From assembly GCF_025397995.1 (NCBI RefSeq), contig NZ_CP104550.1, positions 1,633,775 to 1,697,774 on the forward strand: a DNA stretch of 64,000 nucleotides. Reading direction: 5' to 3'. This document shows positions 28,173 through 37,750 of the stretch, one piece after another; the first letter of the stretch is position 1, and each line of letters starts with the position of its first letter. The notes below the pieces were generated by a model. It was given only the letters and a program-made list of their open reading frames with translations. It was not told the DNA's origin and made no database searches. The translations under genes and the position numbers were made by a program. The stretch comes from Methanothermobacter wolfeii. GTDB lineage: Archaea; Methanobacteriota; Methanobacteria; Methanobacteriales; Methanothermobacteraceae.

Positions 28173-29504
28173 TCAGAGTGCAAGGACAGCCATTATCGCA
28201 AATACAAGGCATGTGTTTGCAGCCGGATCTGTCATGCTGGTCGAAATAGGTATCACTATGTTATCAGGGTCAAGCTGTACCCTGTAGGATACCGAACTGA
28301 GATAGAAGCCGACCAGGAGAAGGAAGGGTGTTAAAATGTATCCTGCAAGTGAGCTGACAAGCACCATCCTTTCAAGGCCAAGGGATGGTATTCCCAGGGC
28401 TGCACTCACAAGATGCGCCAGAAGCCCTATGGTAGGGTATATGATAACAGACAGCACGGCTATGATTCCAAAGTTCTTTAGAGCCTCCCCACGTGGGCGA
28501 AGGCTGGCCGGTATGATACCGGAATGAAGTCCGGATGATAACCTTGCCCCCAGTATGCTTACAAGATCGCCACTTTCACCTGAAAAGAGGGGTACAAGGG
28601 CAAGAATAGATGGATTATCAAGTATAACGCCCAGACGACTGTTCAGAACTGTTCCGGCTGTTGTTCCAAGGGCTGAACAGATCAAAAGGACAGGAACGCT
28701 CTGCTGAACTATTTTTCTGAGGTTATATCCACCCTTCATCCCGATGACAACACCGGTGGCTCCCATGATAAGAAAGAGTATGAAGAGTATCCATTCAGCC
28801 ACGCCATTCCTAACAATTTCAAGTACCGATATGGCGGCAAATATTGATGGAAGTGTGAAAAGGTCGCCTGATGCTGCAATGAGGGGTGTTGTAACATTGT
28901 CAGGGTCCCAGCCATTCTCGTAACTCTTGAGAGATATCAGGACTGTGGCAGGCAGAAGCATTGCCCCTGAAATTATTCCGCCAATAACAGATATAACCGT
29001 GAAATCAACCACACCCATACTTTTAAAGCCGAAAATCTGGCAGAATATCCATGCCATGAACCCAAGAAAAATGGACATGACGATTGTCAGTATAATTGTG
29101 GCTTCAATGTTTTCGCTGAGAACACCTGACTTTTTCATCTCCGGTGAAAGTGTACCTATATGAAGCCCTGACCCGAGGCGTGAGCCAAGAGCCCCGAAGA
29201 TGTTACCACGCATGCCTATAGCTCCGGGTATAAGGACAAGGAGCCCTGGATATGACTCAAGCATGGGGGACATCTTACCAAGGAATATGCCTGCAAAAAG
29301 GTCTCCGATGGCGCATATAAAAAGTGCCACGAAACTCTCGCCAATAATCCTCTTTGACCCTGCAAAGAACCCGCCAAGACTTTTAAATAAATTAAAGGCC
29401 TTTATCAAGCCCCTTGAAAGGAGTAGCGAAAGTGTCACGGTGAATGTTAGCAGGCCCTGAAGTGTTCTTCGAGTCATCCTCATTAACTTTCCTGCTATCT
29501 TCAT
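28173..29504 (-). CDS. MgtE/SLC41-type divalent cation transporter
   Basis: A 443-aa integral membrane protein with two copies of the MgtE membrane domain. The repeat is visible as [18 protein letters not shown] near residue 105 and [14 protein letters not shown] near 340, each with the conserved small-residue and polar pattern that lines the pore. It lacks the N-domain and CBS domains of bacterial MgtE, so gating must be different, and the layout resembles SLC41. Magnesium is the expected ion but is not proven. ATG 29504 follows AGGTGAT; a GTG three codons upstream overlaps that site. The adjacent upstream gene encodes a PhoU/RCK_C protein, a probable regulatory subunit. Confidence 0.85.
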   Translation of the reverse strand: MKIAGKLMRMTRRTLQGLLTFTVTLSLLLSRGLIKAFNLFKSLGGFFAGSKRIIGESFVALFICAIGDLFAGIFLGKMSPMLESYPGLLVLIPGAIGMRGNIFGALGSRLGSGLHIGTLSPEMKKSGVLSENIEATIILTIVMSIFLGFMAWIFCQIFGFKSMGVVDFTVISVIGGIISGAMLLPATVLISLKSYENGWDPDNVTTPLIAASGDLFTLPSIFAAISVLEIVRNGVAEWILFILFLIMGATGVVIGMKGGYNLRKIVQQSVPVLLICSALGTTAGTVLNSRLGVILDNPSILALVPLFSGESGDLVSILGARLSSGLHSGIIPASLRPRGEALKNFGIIAVLSVIIYPTIGLLAHLVSAALGIPSLGLERMVLVSSLAGYILTPFLLLVGFYLSSVSYRVQLDPDNIVIPISTSMTDPAANTCLVFAIMAVLAL

Positions 29505-29541
29505 GAATATCACCTGCTAACATTCCAATCATCTCTAAGGT

Positions 29542-30135
29542 TTATATGGTGCAACCAATGTCCTCAAGGGTCATCTCATTCTTTGCAAGGGCAAAAAGAA
29601 GCTCGGCTCCGGCCTCGTTCCCCTTGGCAATCAGAGTGTCGTTCTCCGCAAGTACTGTGTTCCTGTCAGGCCCGTATATCCAGGATTCTCCCCTTCTAAT
29701 GGCTATTACCCTCATACCAGTTCTCGTTGCCAGTAAAAGATCTCCAAGTGATTTCCCTGCGAGTTCAGAGCCCTCCCTGATGGTTACCCTGACTATTATC
29801 TCATCTGACTCCTCCATCACCATCTTGAAAACAGGGTGTGGCTCTATTCCCCTTAGAACAAGGTCAGCTATGTCCTTGGCGGAGTTTGCAATGTTCTCTG
29901 CTGCTTCACCCACTTCAAGGAGGGCTGTGAGCTTCTCAGCATCCTCAACAGATCTTGCAGCCAGAAGTGATTCCTTCTTGATCTCATAGTTGAGTCTGTC
30001 AACCTTGTTTTCAAGTTTTATGACTTCCTCTGCAGCGTCCCTGCTGTTAAAAAGCAGTGCCGAGTATGCGAGGTCCACCATCAGCTCGGAAAGGTTCTTC
30101 ATCTCAATGAGAATATCCTTAACACTTTTAGACAA
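29542..30135 (-). CDS. PhoU-like domain plus RCK_C (TrkA-C) regulatory protein
   Basis: A 197-aa soluble protein. The first ~110 residues are a PhoU-type helical bundle ([40 protein letters not shown]). The rest is an RCK_C ligand-binding domain ([31 protein letters not shown]), as found on potassium and magnesium transporters. Start: AGGAGG, then 7 nt, then TTG at 30135, so the gene probably uses a TTG start. It lies 37 nt upstream of the MgtE gene, which suggests that it gates or regulates that carrier in response to a nucleotide or ion. Confidence 0.85.
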   Translation of the reverse strand: MSKSVKDILIEMKNLSELMVDLAYSALLFNSRDAAEEVIKLENKVDRLNYEIKKESLLAARSVEDAEKLTALLEVGEAAENIANSAKDIADLVLRGIEPHPVFKMVMEESDEIIVRVTIREGSELAGKSLGDLLLATRTGMRVIAIRRGESWIYGPDRNTVLAENDTLIAKGNEAGAELLFALAKNEMTLEDIGCTI

Positions 30136-30189
30136 CTTTCATCCTCCTGGGTTGGTGGTCTAGTGTTTGATTGGTGGACCATAAATACC

Positions 30190-31242
30190 TTACTTCATGC
30201 CCATGAGGCACTCCCTTCGAAGTTTAAGCAGTTCCTTCTTCCGCTTCAAGAGGTCCTCAGGGTCAGATACCTCAAGACGCCTCTTTATGCATTCAACGGC
30301 CTCATCGGTGTGTATCCATTCACAGTTCTGGCAGCTCCAAACATTCTTATCCCTTATCCAGTAACCTCCGGTGGAGCCCTCACCGCATGGATAGAATGGA
30401 CAGTAGCAGAATGCACAGTTCTGACCCTCAAAGTGGCATGGATAGAATTCACATTCCGTGTCAGGACCTGAAGCCTTTCCATTGGGGTTTTCCCTGTAAA
30501 ATTCAGCTGCAAGTTCGTGGAGGGGTGCCTTCACAGCATAGCCCCTCGGTGTTATCATCTGCCCGTCCCGGACATAGCTCGTCCTGTTACCTATTATGAT
30601 GGTGGTTGACATGTCAACCATTGACTCGTCAAGATCAGAGATGGTGACTATACTGGTTTCTGCCCTGCCATCCTCTGTTCTGACTATCCCTACAGGTGTT
30701 TCAGGCCTCAACTTTGACCTCAGTATCCCCAGGGCCTCCCTGAATGGTTTCTTTCTCTTCTTTCCGGTGGGGTTGTAAAGTGCTATTATCATCCCCGCCT
30801 CTGCAGCCGCCTCCAGCTTCCTTTTTATCTCAGATAGGGGTGTGAGGATGTCGCTCAGGCTTATAACGGCAAAGTCATGGAGGGGTGCTCCGAGCTGTGC
30901 GGCTGAGTAGTTAACGGCAGTGACGCCGGGTATGACCTCAAATTCTATTCCTGAATACCTGTCAAAGATCTGGAAGAACACGTTGGCCATTCCATAAACA
31001 CCAGGATCCCCTGAGCTTATAAGGGCTACGCTGTGACCCTGAAGGTGCTTTTTTATTGCAAGTTCAACCCTCTCTACTTCATCCCCCATCCCGCTCTTTA
31101 TGACCTCCTTGCCCTCAAGGAGATCCTCTATCTGCCTTATGTATTTTACATAGCCTATCACAACGTCAGCGTCCTCTATAGCTCTGAGGGCCCTGAGCGT
31201 GATATCGTCACGTGTGGGTCCAATTCCAATTATCCTTATCAT
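30190..31242 (-). CDS. cbiH: Cobalt-precorrin-3B C17-methyltransferase with cysteine-rich C-terminal domain
   Basis: SAM-dependent methylation and ring contraction step of anaerobic cobalamin synthesis (CbiH/CobJ family). The methyltransferase domain covers about residues 1-240, with [14 protein letters not shown] at the N-terminus, [11 protein letters not shown] near 77 and [14 protein letters not shown] near 155. After it comes an extra domain of about 100 residues rich in cysteine: [20 protein letters not shown] and CGEG...CQNCEWIH. This matches the small cysteine-rich (zinc or cluster) domain sometimes fused to cobalamin enzymes. AGGTGA precedes ATG 31242. Other cobalamin genes lie in the window but not adjacent. 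Confidence 0.92.
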   Translation of the reverse strand: MIRIIGIGPTRDDITLRALRAIEDADVVIGYVKYIRQIEDLLEGKEVIKSGMGDEVERVELAIKKHLQGHSVALISSGDPGVYGMANVFFQIFDRYSGIEFEVIPGVTAVNYSAAQLGAPLHDFAVISLSDILTPLSEIKRKLEAAAEAGMIIALYNPTGKKRKKPFREALGILRSKLRPETPVGIVRTEDGRAETSIVTISDLDESMVDMSTTIIIGNRTSYVRDGQMITPRGYAVKAPLHELAAEFYRENPNGKASGPDTECEFYPCHFEGQNCAFCYCPFYPCGEGSTGGYWIRDKNVWSCQNCEWIHTDEAVECIKRRLEVSDPEDLLKRKKELLKLRRECLMGMK

Positions 31243-31307
31243 GCATTCACCTTTTGAGGGGTCTGGGGCTTTAAGGGTTTACAGGTCCCTAAAGCATTTT
31301 ATAATCC

Positions 31308-31405
31308 TTTTCAGGCTCCAGTATATCCTTGTAACCGAAACGGCTAAGCTCGCCGATAACGCCGAACAAAGCTTTTCAGGCTCTAGTATATCCTTGTAAC
31401 CGAAA
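31308..31405. repeat. 33-bp direct repeat (two copies) around the end of a membrane-protein gene
   Basis: TTTTCAGGCTCCAGTATATC and the following CTTGTAACCGAAA at 31308-31340 recur with a single mismatch at 31373-31405, 65 bp apart. The second copy contains the last seven codons and the stop of the minus-strand gene ending at 31383. The first is therefore a duplicated gene tail lying after the stop codon. Confidence 0.8.
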
Positions 31406-31919
31406 GTATCCTTATGGTGTTTACATCCACCCATACACCGGAGGACCTTGTCTCAGCCCTTGCTGCTGCAGTCACCGTGAACTGTTCCGTTGCCCTGATG
31501 ACTATCTGGCCCGTGCCCCCTGTCTGGTTCTCACGGTAACCGGTTGCCGTGATGTTTATCTCAATATTCTCAAGGCCCGTGTCATGGGTTGTTGTGGCAT
31601 TAAGGGACCTTATATTTATGCCGTCAAGCTTTGTCTTCGCCTTCAGGGCGTCGGCAACATCGGCGTTGTTTATTATCTTAACCTCCTCAGGGCCTCCCGT
31701 GATTGTGGAGGTTAAATTTTTACCTGAATCCAGCAGAGAGGACACCGTGTCTATCTGCATTTCAATCAGCTTTTCTATGTCCGGCGGCTTGGATGTTACC
31801 AGGGTGTATGAACTTATAAGCCCGGCTTCAAAGAACGCCAGGAACATAATCAGGAACAGGAAGAATTTAATGATCCTTGGCAATGCATCACCTTTTTTTC
31901 TCTCTATATTAAAGGTCAC
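31383..31919 (-). CDS. Membrane-anchored exported protein, unknown function
   Basis: A 178-aa protein with one N-terminal hydrophobic segment ([20 protein letters not shown]) and an outside domain with NxS/T sites and beta-rich repeats such as [15 protein letters not shown]. It has no cysteines. It resembles in build the two anchored proteins at 26.4-28.1 kb and may be a secretion or surface accessory protein, but no family is recognised. The 3' end lies inside the downstream copy of a 33-bp direct repeat. It is divergent from the DP1 gene. Confidence 0.65.
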   Translation of the reverse strand: MTFNIERKKGDALPRIIKFFLFLIMFLAFFEAGLISSYTLVTSKPPDIEKLIEMQIDTVSSLLDSGKNLTSTITGGPEEVKIINNADVADALKAKTKLDGINIRSLNATTTHDTGLENIEINITATGYRENQTGGTGQIVIRATEQFTVTAAARAETRSSGVWVDVNTIRILSVTRIY

Positions 31920-32003
31920 TTTGATAAAAAATATATGAACCCAGTAAAATATTTTACTCTAATCCATTTAATGTTTAAGGGGAAAAATCCTGTAAAGAGT
32001 AGA

Positions 32004-33458
32004 ATGGTTGAAATGAATGAAATAATAGCCAAATTTGCAAGGGAAGGAATACTCATAGAAGACGAGGCATATCTGCGGTTAAAGGAAATGGATGACCCCA
32101 TGACCGCATCATCAGAGCTCATAGTCAGTATAAGGAAAGAGGGCGGTAAATTCACTATTCTCACATCAGAAGTCCTTGATGATTTCTTTGAAATAGAGAA
32201 CCCCCATGAAATAAAGGCAGGCGGGCCTGTTAAGGATGATTTTAAGAGGGAATTCAACTTCAGGGTCATCCAGGATACCAGTAACAAGTCCTACACCAGC
32301 GGTGAAATCCAAGACATGGTATCATACTTCAGCAGCAGATTCACGAAGTTGAAAAACCTCCTCTCAAAAAGGCCTGAGCTCAGGTCACACGTTCCGATTG
32401 CTGACCTGAGAAGTGGAGGGGACGTTGTAAGTATCATTGGAATTGTAAATGATCTGCGCAGTACAAAGAACAATCATAAAATGATCGAGCTCGAAGATGA
32501 CACCGGTGAGATCACCGTCATCGTACACAACGAGAACCATGAACTATTCGAGAAGTCTGAGAAACTTGTCAGGGATGAGGTCATAGGAGTGCATGGTGTT
32601 AAGAAGGGCCGTTTAGTTGTTGCATCAGACATATTCCACCCGGGGGTTCCAAGGATACAGGAGAAGGAGATGAAATTCTCAGCGGTCTTCATATCAGATG
32701 TCCATATAGGAAGCCAGACCTTCCTGGAGGACTCATTCAGACGCTTTGTAAGGTGGCTGAACGGTGATGAGGGCAGTGAGGAACAGAGGGAGGTGGCCGC
32801 CGATGTCAAGTACCTTGTGGTTGCAGGGGACATTGTGGACGGTATAGGCATCTACCCTGGACAGGAAAGGGAACTCCTGATAAAGGATATAACAGAGCAG
32901 TACGAGGAGGCTGCAAGGCTCTTTGGGGATATACAGAGGGATATAAAGATAATCATGATACCCGGTAACCACGATGCCTCAAGGATCGCTGAGCCCCAGC
33001 CAGCCATCCCAGAGGAGTATGCAAAGTCCCTCTACAGCTTAAAGAACGTTGAATTTCTGAGCAACCCTTCCCTTGTAAGCCTTGATGGTTTAAAGACCCT
33101 CATATACCATGGAAGGAGCTTCGATGACATGGCCATGAGCATAAACGGCCTCTCCCACGACAAGTCCCACCTTATAATGGAGGAACTCCTGGAGAAGAGG
33201 CATCTTGCACCAATATACGGTGAGAGGACTCCCCTTGCATCTGAGATAGAGGATCACCTTGTCATTGATGATGTACCGGATATACTGCACACTGGACATG
33301 TTCATATCAACGCCTACAAGAAGTACAGGGGTGTTCACCTGATAAATTCAGGGACATTCCAGGCCCAGACAGAGTTCCAGAAGATCTACAACATAGTCCC
33401 CACCTGTGGCCAGGTCCCGGTACTGCATCGCGGCGCCCTGAAGGTATTTGAATTCTAG
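32004..33458 (+). CDS. polB: DNA polymerase D small subunit (DP1), 3'-5' exonuclease
   Basis: The proofreading subunit of the euryarchaeal family D replicative polymerase. It is 484 aa from ATG 32004. An OB-fold region ([30 protein letters not shown]) lies near residues 135-175. The calcineurin-like phosphoesterase domain has every metal motif intact: [28 protein letters not shown] and TGHVHIN. The exonuclease should therefore be active. The longer frame from 31935 lacks family similarity; ATG 32013 is an alternative, and no strong ribosome site decides between them. The large subunit DP2 is not in the window. It is followed 8 nt later by the aldolase gene. Confidence 0.95.
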   Translation: MVEMNEIIAKFAREGILIEDEAYLRLKEMDDPMTASSELIVSIRKEGGKFTILTSEVLDDFFEIENPHEIKAGGPVKDDFKREFNFRVIQDTSNKSYTSGEIQDMVSYFSSRFTKLKNLLSKRPELRSHVPIADLRSGGDVVSIIGIVNDLRSTKNNHKMIELEDDTGEITVIVHNENHELFEKSEKLVRDEVIGVHGVKKGRLVVASDIFHPGVPRIQEKEMKFSAVFISDVHIGSQTFLEDSFRRFVRWLNGDEGSEEQREVAADVKYLVVAGDIVDGIGIYPGQERELLIKDITEQYEEAARLFGDIQRDIKIIMIPGNHDASRIAEPQPAIPEEYAKSLYSLKNVEFLSNPSLVSLDGLKTLIYHGRSFDDMAMSINGLSHDKSHLIMEELLEKRHLAPIYGERTPLASEIEDHLVIDDVPDILHTGHVHINAYKKYRGVHLINSGTFQAQTEFQKIYNIVPTCGQVPVLHRGALKVFEF

Positions 33459-33466
33459 GTGATGGT

Positions 33467-34030
33467 ATGAACGTTATGAGGAAGGTTGTTGAGGTTTCAG
33501 GATACATCTACAGGACGGGGCTTGTATCAGGTATAGGTGGAAATGTAAGCGCAAGGCAGGGTGATGAGGTAATCATAACACCGACAATGGTCCCCCTGGG
33601 TGATGTGTCACTCAGGAACCTTGTTATCGTTGACCTTGACGGCAGGGTGCTGCGGGGTAAAGGACCCTCCTCTGAACTGGAACTCCACCTTGAAATCTAC
33701 AGGAGACGACCGGATATTGGTGGCATAGTCCACACCCATTCACCATGTGCAAGGGCCTTCTCGATGGCTGGTGTGAGGATCATGAAGATGGAAGGCTTCA
33801 GGGACCTTGGAACCGGTCATATACCCATGGTCCCCTACCATCCTCCAGGGAGCACTGAACTGGCAGAGGCGTGTGCTGAGGGGATGCTGAAGGAGAAGGC
33901 TGTGGTCCTGGAAAACCATGGAACAGTGTGTGGAGGCAGCGACCTTGATGAAGCCCTCCTCCTTGCAGAGTTCGTTGAGGAATCGGCGAGGACACAGTTC
34001 ATTGCATCAATGCTTGGAATGGAAAAATAG
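33467..34030 (+). CDS. Class II aldolase (fuculose-phosphate aldolase family)
   Basis: A 187-aa zinc aldolase of the AraD/FucA fold. The glycine-rich phosphate loop GIGGNVSARQ is near residue 23. Zinc histidines lie in IVHTHSPCA near 87 and VLENHGTVCGG near 146, and a catalytic acidic residue is in SSELELHLE. Methanogen homologues cleave or form fuculose 1-phosphate-like ketose phosphates in vitro; the physiological substrate is not certain and may concern methylglyoxal or deoxysugar metabolism. GGTGAT precedes ATG 33467, 8 nt after DP1, so cotranscription is likely but the functional link is not obvious. Confidence 0.85.
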   Translation: MNVMRKVVEVSGYIYRTGLVSGIGGNVSARQGDEVIITPTMVPLGDVSLRNLVIVDLDGRVLRGKGPSSELELHLEIYRRRPDIGGIVHTHSPCARAFSMAGVRIMKMEGFRDLGTGHIPMVPYHPPGSTELAEACAEGMLKEKAVVLENHGTVCGGSDLDEALLLAEFVEESARTQFIASMLGMEK

Positions 34031-34083
34031 ATTGAGGTGTGTCCACTTAATGATTCACAGGCAGAATAAATAGATTTAATGGA

Positions 34084-34338
34084 TCAATCCCTGATGGATT
34101 CAAGTTCACTGAGTATCTCCCATACCAGTGTCCTTGCATGTATCGGTATGTTGGGGTCGTTGCTTATCTCATCAAGTATGGATATGACAGTACTCGCCCT
34201 TACGGTGCTGTCCTCATCCTCATTGTTTAGAATCTCCTTTGATTCTTCAGCGGCTCTCCTGATGTTCCTTGGAACACTGTTATCTTCCATTATATGTTTT
34301 AAAATTTCAGAAACGCGATTGAATGTTTCGTTACTCAT
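34084..34338 (-). CDS. UPF0147 family small helical protein
   Basis: An 84-aa archaeal protein of family UPF0147, function unknown. It is all helical and acidic, with the family core [19 protein letters not shown] near residue 19 and [20 protein letters not shown] near the end. GGAGGAT precedes the ATG. It stands convergent to the aldolase gene and alone. Confidence 0.88.
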   Translation of the reverse strand: MSNETFNRVSEILKHIMEDNSVPRNIRRAAEESKEILNNEDEDSTVRASTVISILDEISNDPNIPIHARTLVWEILSELESIRD

Positions 34339-34413
34339 TTTGAATCCTCCCTGTTATGGTCCTTAAAAAAAACCTGATAATGTTTATATCCAATATGGTT
34401 TATATAATCCGGG

Positions 34414-35403
34414 TTAAAAAGTTTTTGGTATCCGGGATACCGCAAGGGCAAGGGCGACTCCAGAGGACGCTGTCTTTCTTACTATGAGCCTTGAACCTGG
34501 CCCTGCACTTTTAAGCGCTGCTGATTCACACACGCTTCCAACACCAAACTTTGAGTTAACAAAGTCTGAAAATGACACGGTTTCCTGGTCTTTAAGTTCA
34601 TCAAGGGGTATGAATTCAAGGGGAACCCCTAGTATGGATGCTGCCCTGATTATCCCCTCTTCATTCCTTTTCATCTCACCGGTTGCAATGGCGTCGATAC
34701 GCTGGACCGGGATACCAGTCCTCTTCATTGTCCCATGGATGAACTCAAGTATCGTGTCTGACATAACACCCCTCCTTGTCCCTATGCCAAGGGAAACCTT
34801 TAAGGGTCTGAGTATCATTGTCTTACCATTGCACGTTGCTCTGATGTTTTCATCACCGCCCTTCCTGTAGGTGTAGGTCCCTGCTGCGTCCCCATCAATG
34901 AGGGGTTTAACATCCCTTGATGATAAAAGTTCAACGGTGTGCCCCCTGATGATTGATGAGTTGAAGTGCTTGAGAAGTCCAGGGTCACTTATCTGGTAGA
35001 AGTACCTTGCTGCAAGGGTGTCGATTCCAATGAGGCCGTTAACATCCGTTGATGTTGTTATAACTGGGTTTGCACCGATTAGCCCTGCAATTTTCAGGGC
35101 GAAATCGTTTGCTCCGCCTGCATGTCCTGATAGAAGGCTTATCACGTTTCTACCGGCCTCGTCAATGACGATTACTCCAGGATCATGGAGCTTGCCCCTG
35201 ATGAGCGGTGCTATTTTCCTTACCATTATACCGGTGGCCATTATTCCTATGATCATCTGGCTCTCCCTGAAAACATCCTCAAGGTCCATGTCCCTGTGTA
35301 TCAGCCTCACAGAGAACACTGTGGGGTCCTCCAGGAGCTTCTCCTTTATCCGCTCTGCAAGTTTCAGGGCCCTGTCCGTGAGGGTCATTATGGTCACGTT
35401 CAT
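34414..35403 (-). CDS. cbiG: Cobalt-precorrin-5A hydrolase
   Basis: Opens the delta-lactone of cobalt-precorrin 5A in anaerobic cobalamin synthesis, releasing acetaldehyde. It is 329 aa. The N-terminal and middle domains show MIIGIMATGIMVRKIAPLI near residue 57 and LLSGHAGGANDFA near 95. The C-terminal CbiG domain begins at SLGIGTRRGVMSD near 210 and has VCESAALKSAG near 290. ATG 35403 is favoured by GGGTGAT 5-6 nt upstream and overlaps the cbiB stop in an ATGA junction, indicating coupled translation. Confidence 0.93.
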   Translation of the reverse strand: MNVTIMTLTDRALKLAERIKEKLLEDPTVFSVRLIHRDMDLEDVFRESQMIIGIMATGIMVRKIAPLIRGKLHDPGVIVIDEAGRNVISLLSGHAGGANDFALKIAGLIGANPVITTSTDVNGLIGIDTLAARYFYQISDPGLLKHFNSSIIRGHTVELLSSRDVKPLIDGDAAGTYTYRKGGDENIRATCNGKTMILRPLKVSLGIGTRRGVMSDTILEFIHGTMKRTGIPVQRIDAIATGEMKRNEEGIIRAASILGVPLEFIPLDELKDQETVSFSDFVNSKFGVGSVCESAALKSAGPGSRLIVRKTASSGVALALAVSRIPKTF

Positions 35404-36293
35404 TGAATCACCCATATGATCCCGGTTACAAGGAGGAGGAAGATTGCAACTGTAACTGAACTGAGCTTAACAGCTTCATATATCTTCCGGGACCCGAGAC
35501 TATCCAGAGGATCGCCAAGGACGTAAACATCAGGTTTTTCCAGCTGAACAGAGAGTGCTCCTGCAGCAGCAGCCATTGTGAAACCTGAATTTGGGCTTGG
35601 TGTTCTCCTTGCATCCCTCATAATGGTTTTGATTGATTTTCGCCAGTTCATGCAAAGGATGATGGCTGCGGGTATTATGAGCACGCCTGTGAGCCTTGAT
35701 GGTATGTAGTTCAGGGCGTCGTCAAGTTTCGCAGGGAACCAGCCTATATACCTGCAGTAATGGTCCATGTATCCAACCATGGCATCAAGGGTGTTGACTG
35801 TGCGGTAGAGAAATGCGCCTGGCAGTCCCAGGAGGATGAAGTAGAAGAGGGGGGCTGTCACAGAATCTGTCAGGTTCTCGGTGAGGGTTTCAATCGCCGC
35901 TGATGCTATCTGTTCCTCTGTAAGGGATGATGTGTCCCTGCTGACAAGGAATGAGAGTTTTTCCCTTGCAACATCGGGGCTGCTTTCAAGGGCGCCTTTT
36001 ATTTCAAGGGCAGATGCCATGAGAAACCTGATTGATATGACGGTTGAAAGAAGGAACCCTGATACAATAAACCATACTATCCCTTCAAGGTAGAATGTCA
36101 GAATGAGGGGTGCTGTGAAAACCGAAGCAACGGTGAAGGTAAGTAAAAATCCTGAGATACGTGTATTTCCAAGTTCACCCCTTAATATATCAATCAGATT
36201 ACCCATATGGACCACAGGGTGTATCCTTACAGGGATTTCACCTATCAGAATGTCCAGCAGGACTGCCATCAGTATAACCGGGATCTGATCCAT
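35400..36293 (-). CDS. cbiB: Adenosylcobinamide-phosphate synthase
   Basis: Integral membrane enzyme that attaches aminopropanol (phosphate) to cobyric acid. It is 297 aa with several membrane helices. Family motifs include DILIGEIPVRIHPVVHMGNL at the N-terminus, ETLTENLTDSVTAPLFYF near residue 134, YRTVNTLDAMVGY near 160 and GALSVQLEKPDVY near 240. A TATA element near 36316-36328 on the minus strand lies only about 28 nt from the ATG, and no ribosome site is visible, so the mRNA may be leaderless. It overlaps cbiG by 4 nt. Confidence 0.94.
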   Translation of the reverse strand: MDQIPVILMAVLLDILIGEIPVRIHPVVHMGNLIDILRGELGNTRISGFLLTFTVASVFTAPLILTFYLEGIVWFIVSGFLLSTVISIRFLMASALEIKGALESSPDVAREKLSFLVSRDTSSLTEEQIASAAIETLTENLTDSVTAPLFYFILLGLPGAFLYRTVNTLDAMVGYMDHYCRYIGWFPAKLDDALNYIPSRLTGVLIIPAAIILCMNWRKSIKTIMRDARRTPSPNSGFTMAAAAGALSVQLEKPDVYVLGDPLDSLGSRKIYEAVKLSSVTVAIFLLLVTGIIWVIQ

Positions 36294-36413
36294 GGTAGAG
36301 AGTTTCAGTCAGGGGCCATATATAGATACCAGTCATGGAAGGCTGTATAAAAGCATTGAAGGGGGAGCTCAACAAGGACCCGTTGGATACTGTCTCAGCT
36401 GTAATAATTTCGG

Positions 36414-36428
36414 TTTAGTATATATTCC
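36414..36428 (+). promoter_or_regulatory. TATA box for the DUF2299 gene
   Basis: TTTAGTATATATTCC lies 34-47 nt before the ATG at 36461 and just upstream of the ribosome site GGGAGTGG. Confidence 0.5.
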
Positions 36429-36460
36429 TCCGGTACAGACATTAATATGGGAGTGGTTTT

Positions 36461-36928
36461 ATGTCACAGAAGATGATCAGAAAATGGCTTGAAGAGGAAG
36501 GAATCTTCAGGATGGAAGTTCCAGATGAGAACGCAAACTTTCACTATGTGGTTAACTATCCGGAGGATCATGTCATTGATGTGCTTCAGCCTGCAGGAAA
36601 AAGGGATATGGTTCTGATTGCCTGCGCCACCAGCGTGAGCCCTGAACACCAGGCAGGCATACGGGACATGAGCATGGTTAAAAGGACTGAGTTCCTATGG
36701 GATATTCGATTTGCAATTAACCGTTTTGGGGTTGATTTTCAGCTTGATCACCCTGAAAATGTCCTTAACGGTTACCTTGTGACCGATGAGATATTCTTTG
36801 ACGGCCTCACAAAGGACAGGTTGATTTCAACTATAAAAAAGGTTTTCAGGGCAAAGCTACATGTTATGTGGATGATACAGGAAAGGTTCGGTGATGAGAA
36901 AAGGGAACATGACAGCATGTATGTTTAG
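36461..36928 (+). CDS. DUF2299 family protein
   Basis: A 155-aa soluble protein of archaeal family DUF2299, function unknown. It shows the family layout: an N-terminal helix (IRKWLEEEGIF), a mixed alpha/beta core (NANFHYVVNYPEDHVIDVLQ, MVLIACATSVSPEHQ) and a C-terminal helix (DRLISTIKKVFRAKLHVMW). It resembles the type III secretion chaperone-like fold only in outline, and no active site is evident. GGGAGTGG precedes the ATG. It is the last gene before the replication origin on its left side. Confidence 0.82.
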   Translation: MSQKMIRKWLEEEGIFRMEVPDENANFHYVVNYPEDHVIDVLQPAGKRDMVLIACATSVSPEHQAGIRDMSMVKRTEFLWDIRFAINRFGVDFQLDHPENVLNGYLVTDEIFFDGLTKDRLISTIKKVFRAKLHVMWMIQERFGDEKREHDSMYV

Positions 36929-37113
36929 GCTGAACCCTTCATCCACTATATTTTCCGGTTTTGGAGATGCATTTCATCTGTAAATCCACATTTTTATTCT
37001 ATTTGCCAAAAACATGAGATGTATTCTGTGAACACTTGACAATTTAGAGTTCCTGAAGAATACTTCACCTTCAAGTCCCTGCTACCGTAACCGGTGACCT
37101 GACAGGGACATTG

Positions 37114-37282
37114 ATTTCAACTGTAAAGTCATATACTCCCTGAACCTCCATCCGGGAGAGGTCAATTTCAAGTGTAAACCATGGAGTTCATGGTACACCC
37201 TGGATGGGAGAGGTCAATTTCAAGTGTAAAAGTGTTCATTCATGGCAGCTTCTTGAGTTAGAGAGGTCAATTTCAAGTGTAA
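37114..37282 (-). repeat. Inverted ORB array, four copies
   Basis: Copies begin at 37114, 37165, 37217 and 37270, a 51-53 bp period. Three have the extended form GAGAGGTCAATTTCAAGTGT on the plus strand; the outermost copy is degenerate in the core (CAACTG for CAAGTG). Confidence 0.93.
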
Positions 37283-37390
37283 CTCCGTATTAATTTCCCA
37301 TTTTAAATGCATAAAAACACGTTGGGATCAGGGGTGGGCCCTGACACCTCAGGTATGGATGCTTCAGGACTTCACAAAACTTACACTGGA

Positions 37391-37750
37391 TACACTTGAA
37401 ATTAACGTATTTTATTTACAAAAATTATTACATTAATACTTACACTTGAAATGGATGTCTCTCTCGAAGCCCTAAAGAACAAAATTCTATTACACTTGAA
37501 ATGGATGTCTCCCTCCACCCCTTCACTAATGGAATTTCAGTACACTTGAAACTGATGCCCCACCGACAATAGGTAGGGACAGAATGAAATTTTACACTTG
37601 AAATGGACCACCCTTTCATCGATGGCAGGACCCGAACGTATCATTTACACTTGAAAAACATGTCTCACAGACCATCCATCATACTGCTGACACACATAAA
37701 TAATAAAAACTTTTATCTAATAGATTCAATAAGAAAATTTACACTTGAAA
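37391..37750 (+). repeat. Direct ORB array, seven copies
   Basis: The core TACACTTGAAA starts at 37391, 37441, 37491, 37541, 37593, 37646 and 37740. Spacings are 50, 50, 50, 52, 53 and 94. The second and third copies share the longer block ACACTTGAAATGGATGTCTC. Confidence 0.93.

Noticed and set aside
37114-37750. Regular short repeats looking like a CRISPR array
   Set aside because: The repeats are 13 bp, in two orientations, with the known ORB sequence and an adjacent cdc6; there are no cas genes and the repeat unit is too short.
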